Assembly (NCBI GenBank): GCA_963703605.1
Contig: CAVPFC010000062.1
Location: forward strand, 37,597-101,596
Length of the DNA stretch: 64,000 nucleotides
Direction of reading: 5' to 3'
Origin: DASXKD01 sp963703605
GTDB lineage: Bacteria > Actinomycetota > Actinomycetes > Streptosporangiales > Streptosporangiaceae
Shown piece by piece: positions 1-8,120 of the stretch (its first letter is position 1; every line of letters begins with the position of its first letter). The position numbers and the translations under genes are program-made. Below the pieces are notes generated by a model, which saw only the letters and a list, made by a program, of their open reading frames with translations, searched no databases and was not told the DNA's origin.

Positions 1-1
1 C

Positions 2-616
2 ATCGAGCCGGCGGTGACCGGGGCGGCGGTCATCATCCAGTGCGCGACCAGCACGAGGGGCGACGCCGAGGCAACCCGCAACCTCGTGGCGGCCGCGTCC
101 CGGGCGGGTTCCGCCCACCTGGTATACGTGTCGATCGTCGGTATCGACCACATCGCGTCCTGGGGCTACCCCAAGGCGAAACTCCAGGCCGAGCAGATCG
201 TGGCCGGGTCCGGCCTGCCCTGGACGATCCTGCGGGTCACGCAGTTCTACGACTACTGCCTGACCAACGCGCGGAAGCTGAGCCGGTTTCCCGTGGCGCC
301 GGTGCCGGCGGGCTTCATCGTCCAGCCGGTTGATCCCCGCGACGTGGCGGCCCGGCTCACAGAGCTTGCGCTGGGCGAGCCCGCCGGCCGCGCGCCGGAC
401 ATGGCCGGGCCACAGGTGAGCAACTGGACGGACCTGCTCCGGGGATACCTGAAGGCTAGCCATCGCCGCCGGTGGGTGCTGCCGGTCCGGATACCGGGCA
501 CCCGGGCGGTCCGCCACGGCGCGCTGCTGCCGGGGCCAGGGCACACCACCGGCTCCCGGACCTGGGACCAGTTCCTCGCCACCCAACTGCGGCAGCAGAC
601 CACCACAACCGCCTAG
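2..616 (+). CDS. NmrA-like/SDR NAD(P)-binding family protein, 5' partial
   Basis: The frame is open through the left edge, so the N-terminal Rossmann strand and its glycine motif lie outside the window; about 204 residues are visible. Seen: a strand ending VYVSIVGID, then a Y-x3-K pair (YPKAK) as in SDR and NmrA-like proteins, then LPWTILRVTQFYD, the usual substrate-domain entry of the atypical SDR group. It is probably an NAD(P)-binding sensor or reductase of cytosolic type; the substrate cannot be read. The next good ORF on this strand starts about 1.4 kb further on. The family call is fairly sure, the function is not. Confidence 0.8.
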   Translation: MEPAVTGAAVIIQCATSTRGDAEATRNLVAAASRAGSAHLVYVSIVGIDHIASWGYPKAKLQAEQIVAGSGLPWTILRVTQFYDYCLTNARKLSRFPVAPVPAGFIVQPVDPRDVAARLTELALGEPAGRAPDMAGPQVSNWTDLLRGYLKASHRRRWVLPVRIPGTRAVRHGALLPGPGHTTGSRTWDQFLATQLRQQTTTTA

Positions 617-667
617 CGGCCCGCAGGTCAGCGCGGCTGCCGGCTCCCTGACCGGTAGCCTGCCGGT

Positions 668-769
668 ATGGCGGCCTGGGACGAGCTGAAGGTAGTCCTC
701 GCCCGGCTGCGCGATGAGCAGCCCCACCGGCGGCTTACCCCCATCCTGCCGCTGGCCATCACTGCCTGA
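668..769 (+). CDS. possible 33-residue ORF or gene fragment
   Basis: A short ATG frame (MAAWDELKVVLARLRDEQP...) ends at TGA. Its N-terminus reads like the start of a small helical actinobacterial protein, but the frame stops after 33 codons and no clear ribosome-binding site precedes it. It may be the head of a lost gene. No function can be given. Confidence 0.2.
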   Translation: MAAWDELKVVLARLRDEQPHRRLTPILPLAITA

Positions 770-805
770 ACTCCCGATAAGCCCGCTTCTTGGCTGATCA
801 AGCTC

Positions 806-1763
806 TTACCCGGTCGCGACGACTTGCTTGGGCCATGGCTTCGTACCGAATGCCTGGTGCCAGTAGATGACGTCGCCTGGTTTGGTGTTGATCGCGGTGA
901 TGACGACGGAACTGCTGGTGACCGAGAAGCCCGGGTTGGCGTAGAAGGCTTGCTTGCCCTTGATGGCGACCGTTTCCGGGTTCCAGGCCGCGGGCGATCC
1001 GTCGGGCGTCCACCAGTAGTCCAGGGTGCCGGCCGTGGTCGCGGCGGTGATGACGTCGTAGGAGGCCGGCCCGCCGTGAACCGGCCCAGTCCAGGCGATC
1101 TGCGGGCTGGTGAACGGGCCCCCGGAGGTGGCGACCGGCCGCTCGATCCAGGCGCTGCCGCCGATCGCCTGCCACAAGAACTCCACGCCCCCGGTCGTGG
1201 TGGCCGCGGTGACCAGCACGTTAGTGTCTGACACGGCGACCGAGCCGCCGATGTAACTGTAAGAACTGCCCGTCTGGGAACGCGGCCGTGAGCTGGTGCG
1301 CGGCGTGCACCGCGAAGGTGGTCTTCCCCACGCCAGCCATCCCGTCAACCGCGTGGATGCCGACCACCCCGCCATCGGCGCTGGTGGCGGCCAGCCCGCC
1401 CAGCAGCCGGGCCAACTCGGCCTGCCGGCCGGTGAAAGCGGCGATGTCCCGCGGCAGCGCCTGGGTCGCCGCCGCCAAGCCCCCAGCGGCGGCCTGCCGC
1501 CGCGCCGCAAGCACCTCCGCAGGCCGGGCCCTGCCGCGCGCCGCCGCGACGAACAAACTGTGCCCCGGCCCGGTTAGGCCCAGCGCGCCGGCCAGCAGCC
1601 CGGCGGTGTCCTTATGCGCGGTACGGGAGACCCCCCGCTCCAGGTCACTCAGCGTCCGCACCGGCAAGCCCGCCGCTTCCGCCAGCTCCTCCTGGGTCAG
1701 CCCCGCCTCGGCCCGCAACTGCCTTACCAGCCCGGCAAACGAAAGCGTCGGCCGCCCAGACAC
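806..1763 (-). pseudogene. broken XRE/P-loop regulator joined out of frame to a repeat domain
   Basis: Reading from a GTG at 1763, the protein starts with an XRE-type helix-turn-helix (FAGLVRQLRAEAGLTQEELA, then VRTLSDLERG). It continues into the NB-ARC/STAND linker (FTGRQAELARLL) and a P-loop (GMAGVGKTT). About 15 residues after the P-loop the frame is lost (stop at 1221). In the next frame an unrelated domain runs to 806. That domain has about three repeats of 55-65 residues with the pattern xVITAxxTxGxxxYWW, which looks like a small beta-propeller or lectin-like unit. Intact NB-ARC domains are around 250 residues, so most of the ATPase core is missing. The simplest reading is a deletion that fused two genes plus a frameshift. 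It lies divergent to the 2014-4599 gene set. Confidence 0.6.
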
Positions 1764-2013
1764 CGTCCCCGCGCCCCTCACCCGGCCTGACCCCTCAAGG
1801 ACCCGTGCCCCAACAGTACGCAGCCCCGGGCCCCCGCCGCCATCCCAGCGGCCCACCGCAGGCCGCGGCGACCTGGGCCATGCGGCCTGAGCGCGACGGC
1901 CCGTCCCAGGCGGGCCCCAGTACTCAGACGGGCCGCGCAATTCCGTGGGTTGTTCCGTGGGTCATTCCGTGTGGTCCACCCCTGCGTTGCGGCCAACAGT
2001 AGAACCACCCCAG
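1764..2013. promoter_or_regulatory. divergent intergenic region with three 12-bp repeats
   Basis: This gap separates the broken XRE regulator (minus) from the gene set starting at 2014 (plus). It holds three direct repeats with the core TTCCGTG at 1941, 1953 and 1965, exactly 12 bp apart; the first two share TTCCGTGGGT. Regular spacing this close to a start suggests a binding site, perhaps for the divergent XRE protein. No clear -10/-35 pair could be fixed. Confidence 0.4.
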
Positions 2014-2493
2014 ATGGCCATCCAGCAACCCAGGACCTGGCCCGTGGCCAGAACGGAGACCACCGCGGTGAACGCCAACGACGCCACGCTCACTGGCCTG
2101 ACCGTCGCGCAAACCGGCAGCACGGTCGCCGACACCGCCCCTAACGCCCCCGCCAACCCCGGCTTCGACCTGGTCATCACCGCCGCCGCCGGGAGCGCCC
2201 TGGGCTCCTCCGGCGCCCCCTACACCCTCACCATCAGCGCCATCGATCTGACCACCCTCACCCAGCCCTGGCCCACCCGCACCCTCCACCAAGCCTTCGA
2301 TCCCGCTCACGGCTGGGCCTTGTCGGGCACTGGCCCGCACTACCAGTGCACCCAGATCTTCCCCATCACCCTCCCCGGCAACGCCCCCGGCGGCCCTCTC
2401 GCTGACCACACCCTGCAATACGTGGCCACCCTGGTCACCCCCGGCGCCCAGATCGCCTCCATCCGCCACAGCGACCCCTTCGTCGTTGTCTAG
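2014..2493 (+). CDS. uncharacterised protein, first gene of a four-gene set
   Basis: 159 residues from the ATG at 2014 (an in-frame non-ATG start further upstream would fall inside the repeat region). The sequence is rich in Thr, Ala, Gly and beta-prone stretches (TLTGLTVAQTGSTVADTAP, GFDLVITAAAG, YTLTISAIDL, TLQYVATLVTPG) and ends SDPFVVV, which suggests a single beta-sandwich domain. No signal peptide, membrane segment or catalytic motif is visible. It precedes the secreted gene at 2535 by 41 bp on the same strand, so the two are probably co-transcribed. The function is unknown. Confidence 0.6.
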   Translation: MAIQQPRTWPVARTETTAVNANDATLTGLTVAQTGSTVADTAPNAPANPGFDLVITAAAGSALGSSGAPYTLTISAIDLTTLTQPWPTRTLHQAFDPAHGWALSGTGPHYQCTQIFPITLPGNAPGGPLADHTLQYVATLVTPGAQIASIRHSDPFVVV

Positions 2494-2534
2494 CCCGCAC
2501 ACCCGGAGAAGCACCCGCTACCAGGGAGGCAACC

Positions 2535-2978
2535 ATGAGGATTGGCACCACGATCACCGCGGTCGGCGCGGCTGTCGTTATCGGCACTACCGGGGCACTG
2601 GTACTGCCCGCCGCCGCCAGCACGCACGCCGCCACGCACACCCTGAAGTTCGTCTCGGTGCTGAAGAAGCTAGTCATCTACACCAAGGCGACCGTGGCCG
2701 AGCAAGACACCGACGTCACCAGCGCGGGCAAGACCATCGGGTTCGACGAGCTGTACGCCACCCAGACGGGCCCGACGACCGGGACGGCGGACGTCGCGTA
2801 CGCCGAAACCGGCGGCCTGCTCTACGGGGCGCTGACCCTGACCCACAACGGCGCGTACGCGCACGGCACGGTCACCGGGGGGACCGGCAAGTTCAAGGAC
2901 GCCACCGGCACCATCACCGCCAAGCCCGCCAACGCCAGCGGTACCCACTCGGCCGTCACCATCACCTACACCAGCTAA
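2535..2978 (+). CDS. secreted small beta-barrel protein, dirigent/allene-oxide-cyclase-like
   Basis: 147 residues with a clear Sec signal peptide: basic start (MR), hydrophobic core to about residue 24, then an ALVLPAAAS-type cleavage site. The start follows a purine-rich ribosome site (AGGGAGG) at the right distance. The mature part ends in GGTGKFKDATGTI...HSAVTITY, the pattern seen at the end of allene-oxide-cyclase/dirigent barrels (GGTGxFxxAxGxV). Such bacterial proteins are exported and mostly uncharacterised. It sits between an unknown gene and a SnoaL-like gene with 40-45 bp gaps. The family call rests on this C-terminal pattern only. Confidence 0.7.
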   Translation: MRIGTTITAVGAAVVIGTTGALVLPAAASTHAATHTLKFVSVLKKLVIYTKATVAEQDTDVTSAGKTIGFDELYATQTGPTTGTADVAYAETGGLLYGALTLTHNGAYAHGTVTGGTGKFKDATGTITAKPANASGTHSAVTITYTS

Positions 2979-3021
2979 CCACCGGCCCCAGCCAAGACCG
3001 CAGCAGAGGAAAGGAGCCGTC

Positions 3022-3417
3022 ATGGGCACCGAGCGCCAGGTCATGCAGGACTACCTCGACACCCTGGTGAAGCGAGGGGACTTCCCCGCCTATTTCACCG
3101 CCGACGTGGTGGCCACCTTCGAGGGCACCGGCCAGCGGGCTGAGGGGCGGGAGGCGGCCGGGCAGCTGATCCGGTACGTGCACGAGGGCGCGTTCGACGC
3201 CCGGATGGAGTTGAAGAACCTGCTCACCGACGACGGCAAGGCCGCGATCGAGGCCGACTTCGCCGGCACCCACACCGGCGAGTTCGCCGACATCCCGGCC
3301 ACCGGTAAGGCGGTCCGCGTCCCCTACTCGGTCGTCTACGACCTGTCCGGCGACCAGATCAGCGCGCTACGCATCTACTTCCCCATGAGCCTGCTCATGG
3401 AGCAACTCAACAGCTGA
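3022..3417 (+). CDS. SnoaL-like/NTF2-fold ester cyclase family protein
   Basis: 131 residues, a usual length for a single NTF2-like alpha-beta cone. Seen: the N-terminal helix (VMQDYLDTLVKRGDF), AYFTADVVATFEGTGQRAEGREA, GTHTGEFADIPATGKAVRVPYSVVYD and a final amphipathic strand. The G-T-H-x-G-x-F-x-x-I-P-x-T-G segment is typical of the SnoaL-like polyketide or ester cyclase group. An AGGAAAGGAG ribosome site precedes the ATG. No signal peptide, so cytosolic, although it lies between two secreted genes. The substrate is not known. Confidence 0.8.
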   Translation: MGTERQVMQDYLDTLVKRGDFPAYFTADVVATFEGTGQRAEGREAAGQLIRYVHEGAFDARMELKNLLTDDGKAAIEADFAGTHTGEFADIPATGKAVRVPYSVVYDLSGDQISALRIYFPMSLLMEQLNS

Positions 3418-3450
3418 GCCAGCCCGCCACCCAAGCGAAAGGACGCCGCC

Positions 3451-4599
3451 ATGACCAGCCGCCCACCCGTCTGCCACACACCCGCCCGGTGGCGGGGCAA
3501 GGCCGCGGTACTGGCCGCTATCGCCGCCCTCGGAGCAGCCACCAGCCCGGCCGCCGCCGCCAGCGCGGCCGCCGTGCTGTCCGGGCCGGCGATCCACGAA
3601 CAACAGCAACGGAACCGGAACGTCCCCGTCGCCACTGGCACCGTGCGCACCATCGCGCCCAGCCTGGCAGCGGGCCGGGCGCTGCCTGCCCGCTACCACT
3701 ACCAGACCATTACCGTGCCCGGCTACCCGAGCGTCTACGTCAACGGGATCAGCGACTCCGGGGCCTACGCCGGCGAGGGCTGCAAGGACCGCAACTGCAC
3801 CAAGGTGGCGCTGTTTGTCGCCAGCCCGGCGGGCAAGATCACCTTCTACACCCTCCCGTTTGCCGACTACTCCCCGACCGGGCCGTTCAACACCACAGCG
3901 ACCGGCATGGACAACGCCGGTGACGTGGTCGGCGCCTACACCGGCGCCAACGGCGCCCTCCACGGGTTCGTGCGCCGCGCCAGCGGGGCGCTCAGCCAGA
4001 TCAACGATCCGCGGGCCGCCGCCGGCGGCACTGTCGCCGACGGCATCAGCCCAAACGGCGCGGTCATCACCGGCTTCTACGCCGGCAAAACCGGGGCAGA
4101 GCACGGCTTCCTGCTCCGCGACGGCACGTTCACCACCTACAACGTGCCCGGCGCCCAGGCCACCGTCGTGGGCTTCGACAACCACCGCGAGTTCGGCGGC
4201 ACCTACTTTGCCGCCAACGGCATCTCCCGGGGCTTCTACGTGATCCACGGCACGCTGCACACCCTCACCGCCCCCGCGCAGCCCGGTGCGCGGCACCCGG
4301 CCCTCACCCTGTCCGCCGCCGACGCCGAGGGCACGCTGTTCGGGTACGCGACCTCCGCCAACCTGCCCGGCTACGGAATCGCCTACGCCGACGGCAGGCA
4401 CACCACCTTCCGCGACCCCCACCAGGCCGGCACCGGCCCGCAGGCTGGCACGGTCATCTACAGCGCCAATCCCGACGGGGTGGTGGCCGGCGCCTACACC
4501 TACACCAACGGCACCGCCACCCAGTTCCCCTACGCCCACGGCTTCATCGCCCGGCCAGACGGCTCCGCACACCGCGAGCGGGCACCGCGGCGAGCCTGA
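3451..4599 (+). CDS. secreted HAF-type repeat protein
   Basis: 382 residues. An N-terminal signal sequence (basic start, Ala-rich core to about residue 36, cleavage near AAAAS) is followed by about six imperfect repeats of 40-50 residues. Each has the form G(I/M/F)(S/D)xxGxxxGxYxxxxGxxHGFxxxxGxxxx, the signature of HAF-family extracellular repeats, which probably form a beta-propeller. Examples are NTTATGMDNAGDVVGAYTG and TVADGISPNGAVITGFYAG. No catalytic motif is seen. It is the last gene of the 2014-4599 set (33-bp gap, GAAAGGA ribosome site) and is followed by a strong hairpin. The role is unknown; cell-surface binding is an inference. Confidence 0.8.
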   Translation: MTSRPPVCHTPARWRGKAAVLAAIAALGAATSPAAAASAAAVLSGPAIHEQQQRNRNVPVATGTVRTIAPSLAAGRALPARYHYQTITVPGYPSVYVNGISDSGAYAGEGCKDRNCTKVALFVASPAGKITFYTLPFADYSPTGPFNTTATGMDNAGDVVGAYTGANGALHGFVRRASGALSQINDPRAAAGGTVADGISPNGAVITGFYAGKTGAEHGFLLRDGTFTTYNVPGAQATVVGFDNHREFGGTYFAANGISRGFYVIHGTLHTLTAPAQPGARHPALTLSAADAEGTLFGYATSANLPGYGIAYADGRHTTFRDPHQAGTGPQAGTVIYSANPDGVVAGAYTYTNGTATQFPYAHGFIARPDGSAHRERAPRRA

Positions 4600-4617
4600 C
4601 CGCCAGCGCCCGGCGGG

Positions 4618-4669
4618 CACCGGCCAGCCTAGGCAGGCTCCGCAACGGCAGCCGCCAGGCTGGCCGGTG
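4618..4669. terminator. hairpin between convergent units (13-bp perfect stem)
   Basis: CACCGGCCAGCCT at 4618-4630 pairs perfectly with 4657-4669 around a 26-nt loop. It lies after the HAF-repeat gene on the plus strand and after the tRNA-Val gene on the minus strand, so it may end transcription from both sides. There is no T-run, which is normal in this GC range. Confidence 0.55.
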
Positions 4670-4688
4670 GAGGAGTCCGGAGCTTGGC

Positions 4689-4763
4689 TGGTGGGCGCAG
4701 GTGGGTTCGAACCACCGGCTTCTCGCTTGTAAGGCGAGTGCTCTACCCCTGAGCTATGCGCCC
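4689..4763 (-). tRNA. tRNA-Val (anticodon UAC), CCA encoded
   Basis: The minus strand folds as a full cloverleaf: acceptor GGGCGCA/TGCGCCC, D arm GCTC...GAGC, anticodon stem CTCGC/GCGAG with loop CTTACAA, and T arm GGTGG-TTCGAAC-CCACC. The discriminator A is followed by an encoded CCA. The anticodon TAC lies at 4729-4731 (minus strand) and reads GUA. The first 10 nt overlap the 3' end of the upstream phosphotransferase-like gene, whose TAG stop lies inside the tRNA. Confidence 0.95.
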
Positions 4764-5851
4764 GTCCCTCCCGCAGCGGGAGAACCCGGCTCAGCGTACC
4801 GGCTGGGCGGCTCCGCGAGGTGGCGTGAGGCAAGCTCCGCCACCGCCTGGCTTACCTCGAGGCGGTTGCGCAGCCGGGCGAGCCGGGCGTCCATGCCAGC
4901 GCCGCGCACCCCATCGACGAGCGCCTTCTCGAAGTGCAGGGCCCCAATGAACGCGGCCGAGTAACGGATCGCGGGAAGCAGGAGCTCCCGTTCGGCATTA
5001 TCAAGGCGCCGCAGGCGGGAGTAGCCCGCGACCACGGCAGCGATACGCGCCTCGTCCGGCTGGATGAGCCATGCCGAAGGCTCGCCGGCGGGCAGGCCCG
5101 GGTCCAGATGGCATTCGAGCAGGCAGTGACCGAGGTCGGCGACCGCGAGGCCGAGGCCGCCGTTCTGCCAGTCAATGAGGGTCACCTGGGCCTCACCGGT
5201 CTGAACCGCGTTGCCGGGCCGGGCGTCGCCGTGCACGACCGTCATGGGCAGGGTCCCGGCCGCCTGCCGCAGCGCCAGCAGGGCCCGGCGGAACTCCCCG
5301 TGCATGGCCCGCCAGTCCCCCGGCAGCACGGCCTCGACCGCGTCGAGCCGGCGCAGCGCCGCGGGGATCGCGGCCTCCGGGTGCCACGACGCGTTCCCGG
5401 CCGACGCGCCCGCCCCACCCGTGGCAGGCAGCGCGTGCAGCCGCCCCAGCGCCTCGCCCAGCAGGCCCAGCCCGTCGACGGCCAGCGGCGCGCCCGCGAC
5501 GTACGTGGTCGCCCACGTGAGCCAGATGCCAGCCACACCGACCGGCTCGCCGGTCCTGGTGGCGACAACGCGCGGCGCCGGGTAGCCCTCCCCGGCGAGC
5601 CACTCCAGCGTGGCCGCCTGCCCGTACAGCCATTCGGTGACCGACGCCGTGCCGCAGCCCTGGAGGTAGGCGGGCAGCGGCTCATCGTCGCGGAACGCCC
5701 GTACCACGATCGCGGTCCCGTCCGGCTGAGCGATCCGGTAGCCCACCCGGGCACCCGACACCGAGCCGTACAGCCGCCGCACCCCGGCCGGGCCGGCGCG
5801 GCCCTGGCGGTACACACGCAGGATGCGGCCCACGACCGCGGCGTCCGTCAC
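4754..5851 (-). CDS. aminoglycoside phosphotransferase (APH)-fold family kinase
   Basis: 365 residues from the GTG at 5851, which lies 13 bp after the zinc-ribbon gene and has a GGGGG-type ribosome site; the frame extends further upstream but only as antisense to other genes. APH/choline kinase hallmarks are present: the catalytic loop VVHGDARPGNAV and the metal motif LIDWQNGGLG, with LAVADLGHCLL after it. The middle (APRVVATRTGEP) matches the N-lobe hinge. These enzymes phosphorylate small hydroxyl compounds; the substrate cannot be predicted and drug resistance is not implied. It is probably co-transcribed with the peroxiredoxin and zinc-ribbon genes. Its stop codon overlaps tRNA-Val by 10 bp. 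Confidence 0.85.
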   Translation of the reverse strand: MTDAAVVGRILRVYRQGRAGPAGVRRLYGSVSGARVGYRIAQPDGTAIVVRAFRDDEPLPAYLQGCGTASVTEWLYGQAATLEWLAGEGYPAPRVVATRTGEPVGVAGIWLTWATTYVAGAPLAVDGLGLLGEALGRLHALPATGGAGASAGNASWHPEAAIPAALRRLDAVEAVLPGDWRAMHGEFRRALLALRQAAGTLPMTVVHGDARPGNAVQTGEAQVTLIDWQNGGLGLAVADLGHCLLECHLDPGLPAGEPSAWLIQPDEARIAAVVAGYSRLRRLDNAERELLLPAIRYSAAFIGALHFEKALVDGVRGAGMDARLARLRNRLEVSQAVAELASRHLAEPPSRYAEPGSPAAGGTGA

Positions 5852-5864
5852 CCCACTGCCGTCC

Positions 5865-6227
5865 CTACCCCCTGGCGGCGCTGCGGCCAAGGACGCGTTC
5901 GAGCGCGAGGGCGACCTCTTCGGACAGCCCCGGCGCCCGGCCGCCGGGAGCGGGCGCCGCCGCCTCCCCGGGGCCGGGCGGATCCGCGGCTGGCTCGGCC
6001 GCGGGCGGGACGACCACGCCGCAGTCCTTGCATTCGACCTCGCCCAGCCGGCGGACCAGGTGCACGCTGCCGCACTGTGGGCACCTGTCCATGTCCGCCC
6101 TCCAGTCGGTTGTCTCCTGGCAGGCGGGGCAGACCAGGACCTGCTGGTCGTCCCGGACCCCGCGCCGCCACGGACTGTGCCCGCGTACCGGGTCGACCTG
6201 CCGCACACCGCAGCGATAGCAGGGCAT
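5865..6227 (-). CDS. double zinc-ribbon protein
   Basis: 120 residues with four CxxC pairs (CYRC at 3-6, CPAC about 33-36, CPQC about 49-52, CKDC about 67-70), enough ligands for two zinc ribbons, followed by a Pro/Ala/Gly-rich tail. The ATG has a GGAGGAAG ribosome site 9 nt upstream. It lies between the peroxiredoxin gene (45-bp gap) and the APH-fold gene (13-bp gap), so the three are probably one operon. The function is not known; a nucleic-acid-binding or assembly role is only a guess. Confidence 0.75.
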   Translation of the reverse strand: MPCYRCGVRQVDPVRGHSPWRRGVRDDQQVLVCPACQETTDWRADMDRCPQCGSVHLVRRLGEVECKDCGVVVPPAAEPAADPPGPGEAAAPAPGGRAPGLSEEVALALERVLGRSAARG

Positions 6228-6272
6228 CTGGACCCGCTTCCTCCACCGACCCCCGGGCGCCCCTGGGAGGGC

Positions 6273-6734
6273 TCAGCCCAGGGCGGCGAGCGCCTTCTGG
6301 TAGTCGGCGATGTCGCGCGCCTGCGGGGTCGGGTTGACGACCTTCCACCGCACCACGCCGGCCTTGTCGATGATGAAGGTGCCGCGGGTCGAGATGCCCC
6401 TGTCCTCGTTGAACACGCCATACTGCTTGGCGACGCCGCCGTGCGGCCAGAAGTCGGACAGCAGGCCGAACCCGAAGTGCTCCTGGTCCGCCCAGGCGCG
6501 GTGGGTGAACGTCGAGTCGACCGACACGGTGAGCAACTCCACGTCGTCGCGGTTGACCTCGGGGAACTCGTCCCGCATGGCGCACATCTCACTGGAGCAC
6601 ACACCGCTGAACGCGAGCGGGTAGAACACCAGCACCACGTTCTTCGCCCCGCGGAAGCTGGACAGCCGCACCGGCGTGCCGTGCTGGTCGTTCAGCTCGA
6701 AATCGGGGGCCTCCTGGCCCACCTCAACTGCCAT
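6273..6734 (-). CDS. ahpE: AhpE-like peroxiredoxin
   Basis: 153 residues from the ATG at 6734, preceded by GGAAGGA. Thioredoxin-fold peroxiredoxin: VGQEAPDFELNDQHG at the start, then VLVFYPLAFSGVC with the peroxidatic Cys at residue 46, a second Cys at 51, and LLSDFWPHGGVAKQYGVF, RGTFIIDKAGVVRW. Length and pattern match mycobacterial AhpE, a peroxidase that reduces hydrogen peroxide, organic peroxides and peroxynitrite in the cytosol. C51 (CSSEMC) could serve as a resolving Cys, which classic AhpE lacks. First gene of a likely three-gene operon. Confidence 0.88.
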   Translation of the reverse strand: MAVEVGQEAPDFELNDQHGTPVRLSSFRGAKNVVLVFYPLAFSGVCSSEMCAMRDEFPEVNRDDVELLTVSVDSTFTHRAWADQEHFGFGLLSDFWPHGGVAKQYGVFNEDRGISTRGTFIIDKAGVVRWKVVNPTPQARDIADYQKALAALG

Positions 6735-6851
6735 TCCCCGGTCCTTCCACCGCGACAGATACCGCGCCAGGCGTGCCTGGGCACACCAAACGCTCCGACC
6801 CGCCCAGTGTGCCACCACGGGCGGCCGGCCGGGGACGCGACCGGCAGCCTC

Positions 6852-7280
6852 TTAGCGGCGCGCCCTGGGCGCGACCAAACGGGTGCCCAGCCAGTCGCGC
6901 CCGGCGCTCAGGCTCGATGTCTGTGACAGCCCCGCGGTGGGCGCCGCCTCCCCGATTTCGCTTGGCTCGACGTAGTTGTCCCGGCCCGGTTTAGGGGTCA
7001 GGAGCCAGATGTAACCTCCGTCGGCCAGCGGTGTCAGCGCGTCCGCCAGGGCGTCGAAGAGATCACCGTCTCCGTCGCGCCACCAGAGCAAGACCACGTC
7101 GACCACGTCGTCGTAGTCCTCGCCGACAAGTTCCACGTCCTTGCGCTGGGCGATGGCCTCCCGCAACTGCTCGTCGCAGTCTTCGGCGTAGCCGATCTCC
7201 TGCACCACCTGACCCGGTTTGATGCCGAGTCGCTCGGCCAGGTCAGGTTGGTCCTGAGCCTGGCGCGCGGTCGCGCTCAC
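6852..7280 (-). CDS. DUF3052 family protein
   Basis: 142 residues from the GTG at 7280, which has a near-perfect GAGGAGGGG ribosome site. Family features: LAERLGIKPGQVVQEIGY near the start, EDCDEQLREAI, DVVLLWWRDGDGDL and GGYIWLLTPKPGR. DUF3052 is confined to actinobacteria and has no established biochemical role. It lies between yjbQ and ahpE, all on the minus strand with 100-200 bp gaps. The C-terminus (TSSLSAGRDWLGTRLVAPRA) is conserved in the family, so the gene looks intact. Confidence 0.88.
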   Translation of the reverse strand: MSATARQAQDQPDLAERLGIKPGQVVQEIGYAEDCDEQLREAIAQRKDVELVGEDYDDVVDVVLLWWRDGDGDLFDALADALTPLADGGYIWLLTPKPGRDNYVEPSEIGEAAPTAGLSQTSSLSAGRDWLGTRLVAPRARR

Positions 7281-7491
7281 TAACCCCTCCTCAAGCCCCT
7301 TCTCACGGCGCCAAGCTTCGCCCCTGGCGGGCCGCCCGGACAAAGGCCGGGATGCCGTACCAGGCGCGGCTACGTCCGCGTCGGCACCTCTTGCCCGCAC
7401 AGTTCACACTGGGTCGGGCCCCTGCGCAAGTGTCAAGCGGCTCAGAGGCGAAATCTGGCCACACGCGAAGCGTTCCCACTTGGCCTCCTGG

Positions 7492-7902
7492 CTACCCGAG
7501 GAAGGAGACTCGTACCCTTCTGTCCGGATTATCCACATTAACGTCTACCAGTGCGACGGACTGCCACGTGCCGAGCGCCATTCTCCCTCCGATGACCGGG
7601 ATCACCAGGAACGGCGCCACGAACGCGGGCAGCACGTGCGACCGGCCGTGACCGCGCGAGCCGTGCGTGTGGCGCCAGCGATCGTCGGCGGGGAGCAACA
7701 CCCCGAGGACCGCGAGCAGGTCCTCCTCGCTGCCCGAGCCGAGTTCCATGAGCACGAGCCCGGCGGTCGCGTGCGGCACGAATACGTGCAGCAGCCCGTC
7801 GCCGCCCTCGGCCGCGCGCGCGGTGAACCGCATGCATTCGTCGGTGATGTCGTAGACGCGCTCCCGGCGCCCGGTTGGCACCTCAAAGAGTTCACTTTCC
7901 AT
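7492..7902 (-). CDS. YjbQ/UPF0047 family protein
   Basis: 136 residues, the usual length. Seen: LLHVFVPHATAGLVLMELG with the conserved His and Thr, the loop DDRWRHTHGSRGHGRSHVLPAF, and IGGRMALGTWQSVALVDVN near the end. UPF0047/YjbQ members form trimers and some have weak thiamine-phosphate synthase activity; the true substrate is unsettled. The gene is divergent from aceE across a 218-bp region. Confidence 0.88.
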   Translation of the reverse strand: MESELFEVPTGRRERVYDITDECMRFTARAAEGGDGLLHVFVPHATAGLVLMELGSGSEEDLLAVLGVLLPADDRWRHTHGSRGHGRSHVLPAFVAPFLVIPVIGGRMALGTWQSVALVDVNVDNPDRRVRVSFLG

Positions 7903-8120
7903 GCCTTACGATTCTTCCCTCCCGCACGCCGATCCGCGCGCCGGCCACCGGCCGGGGTACCCAGCCGGGGCGGCCGCAGCCTCCCGGGGATGCGTTTACT
8001 CCCCGCAGGTATGAGAATTGGTCTGGACAACCTCTCATGCGCGGGTGGACGACCAGCCGCCCGCGCACGACAGACGTGGCGGCGACCAGCTGCCACCAGT
8101 GCGGAAGGCGGGGATAGCCC

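Noticed and set aside
3367..4833. Long minus-strand frame across the HAF gene and tRNA
   Set aside because: It runs through a tRNA and antisense to a clear secreted protein, is Gly/Val/Arg-rich, and lacks domains.
4701..4964. Plus-strand ORF antisense to tRNA-Val (MGSNHRLLACKAS...)
   Set aside because: This is the usual false ORF produced by reading a tRNA gene backwards.
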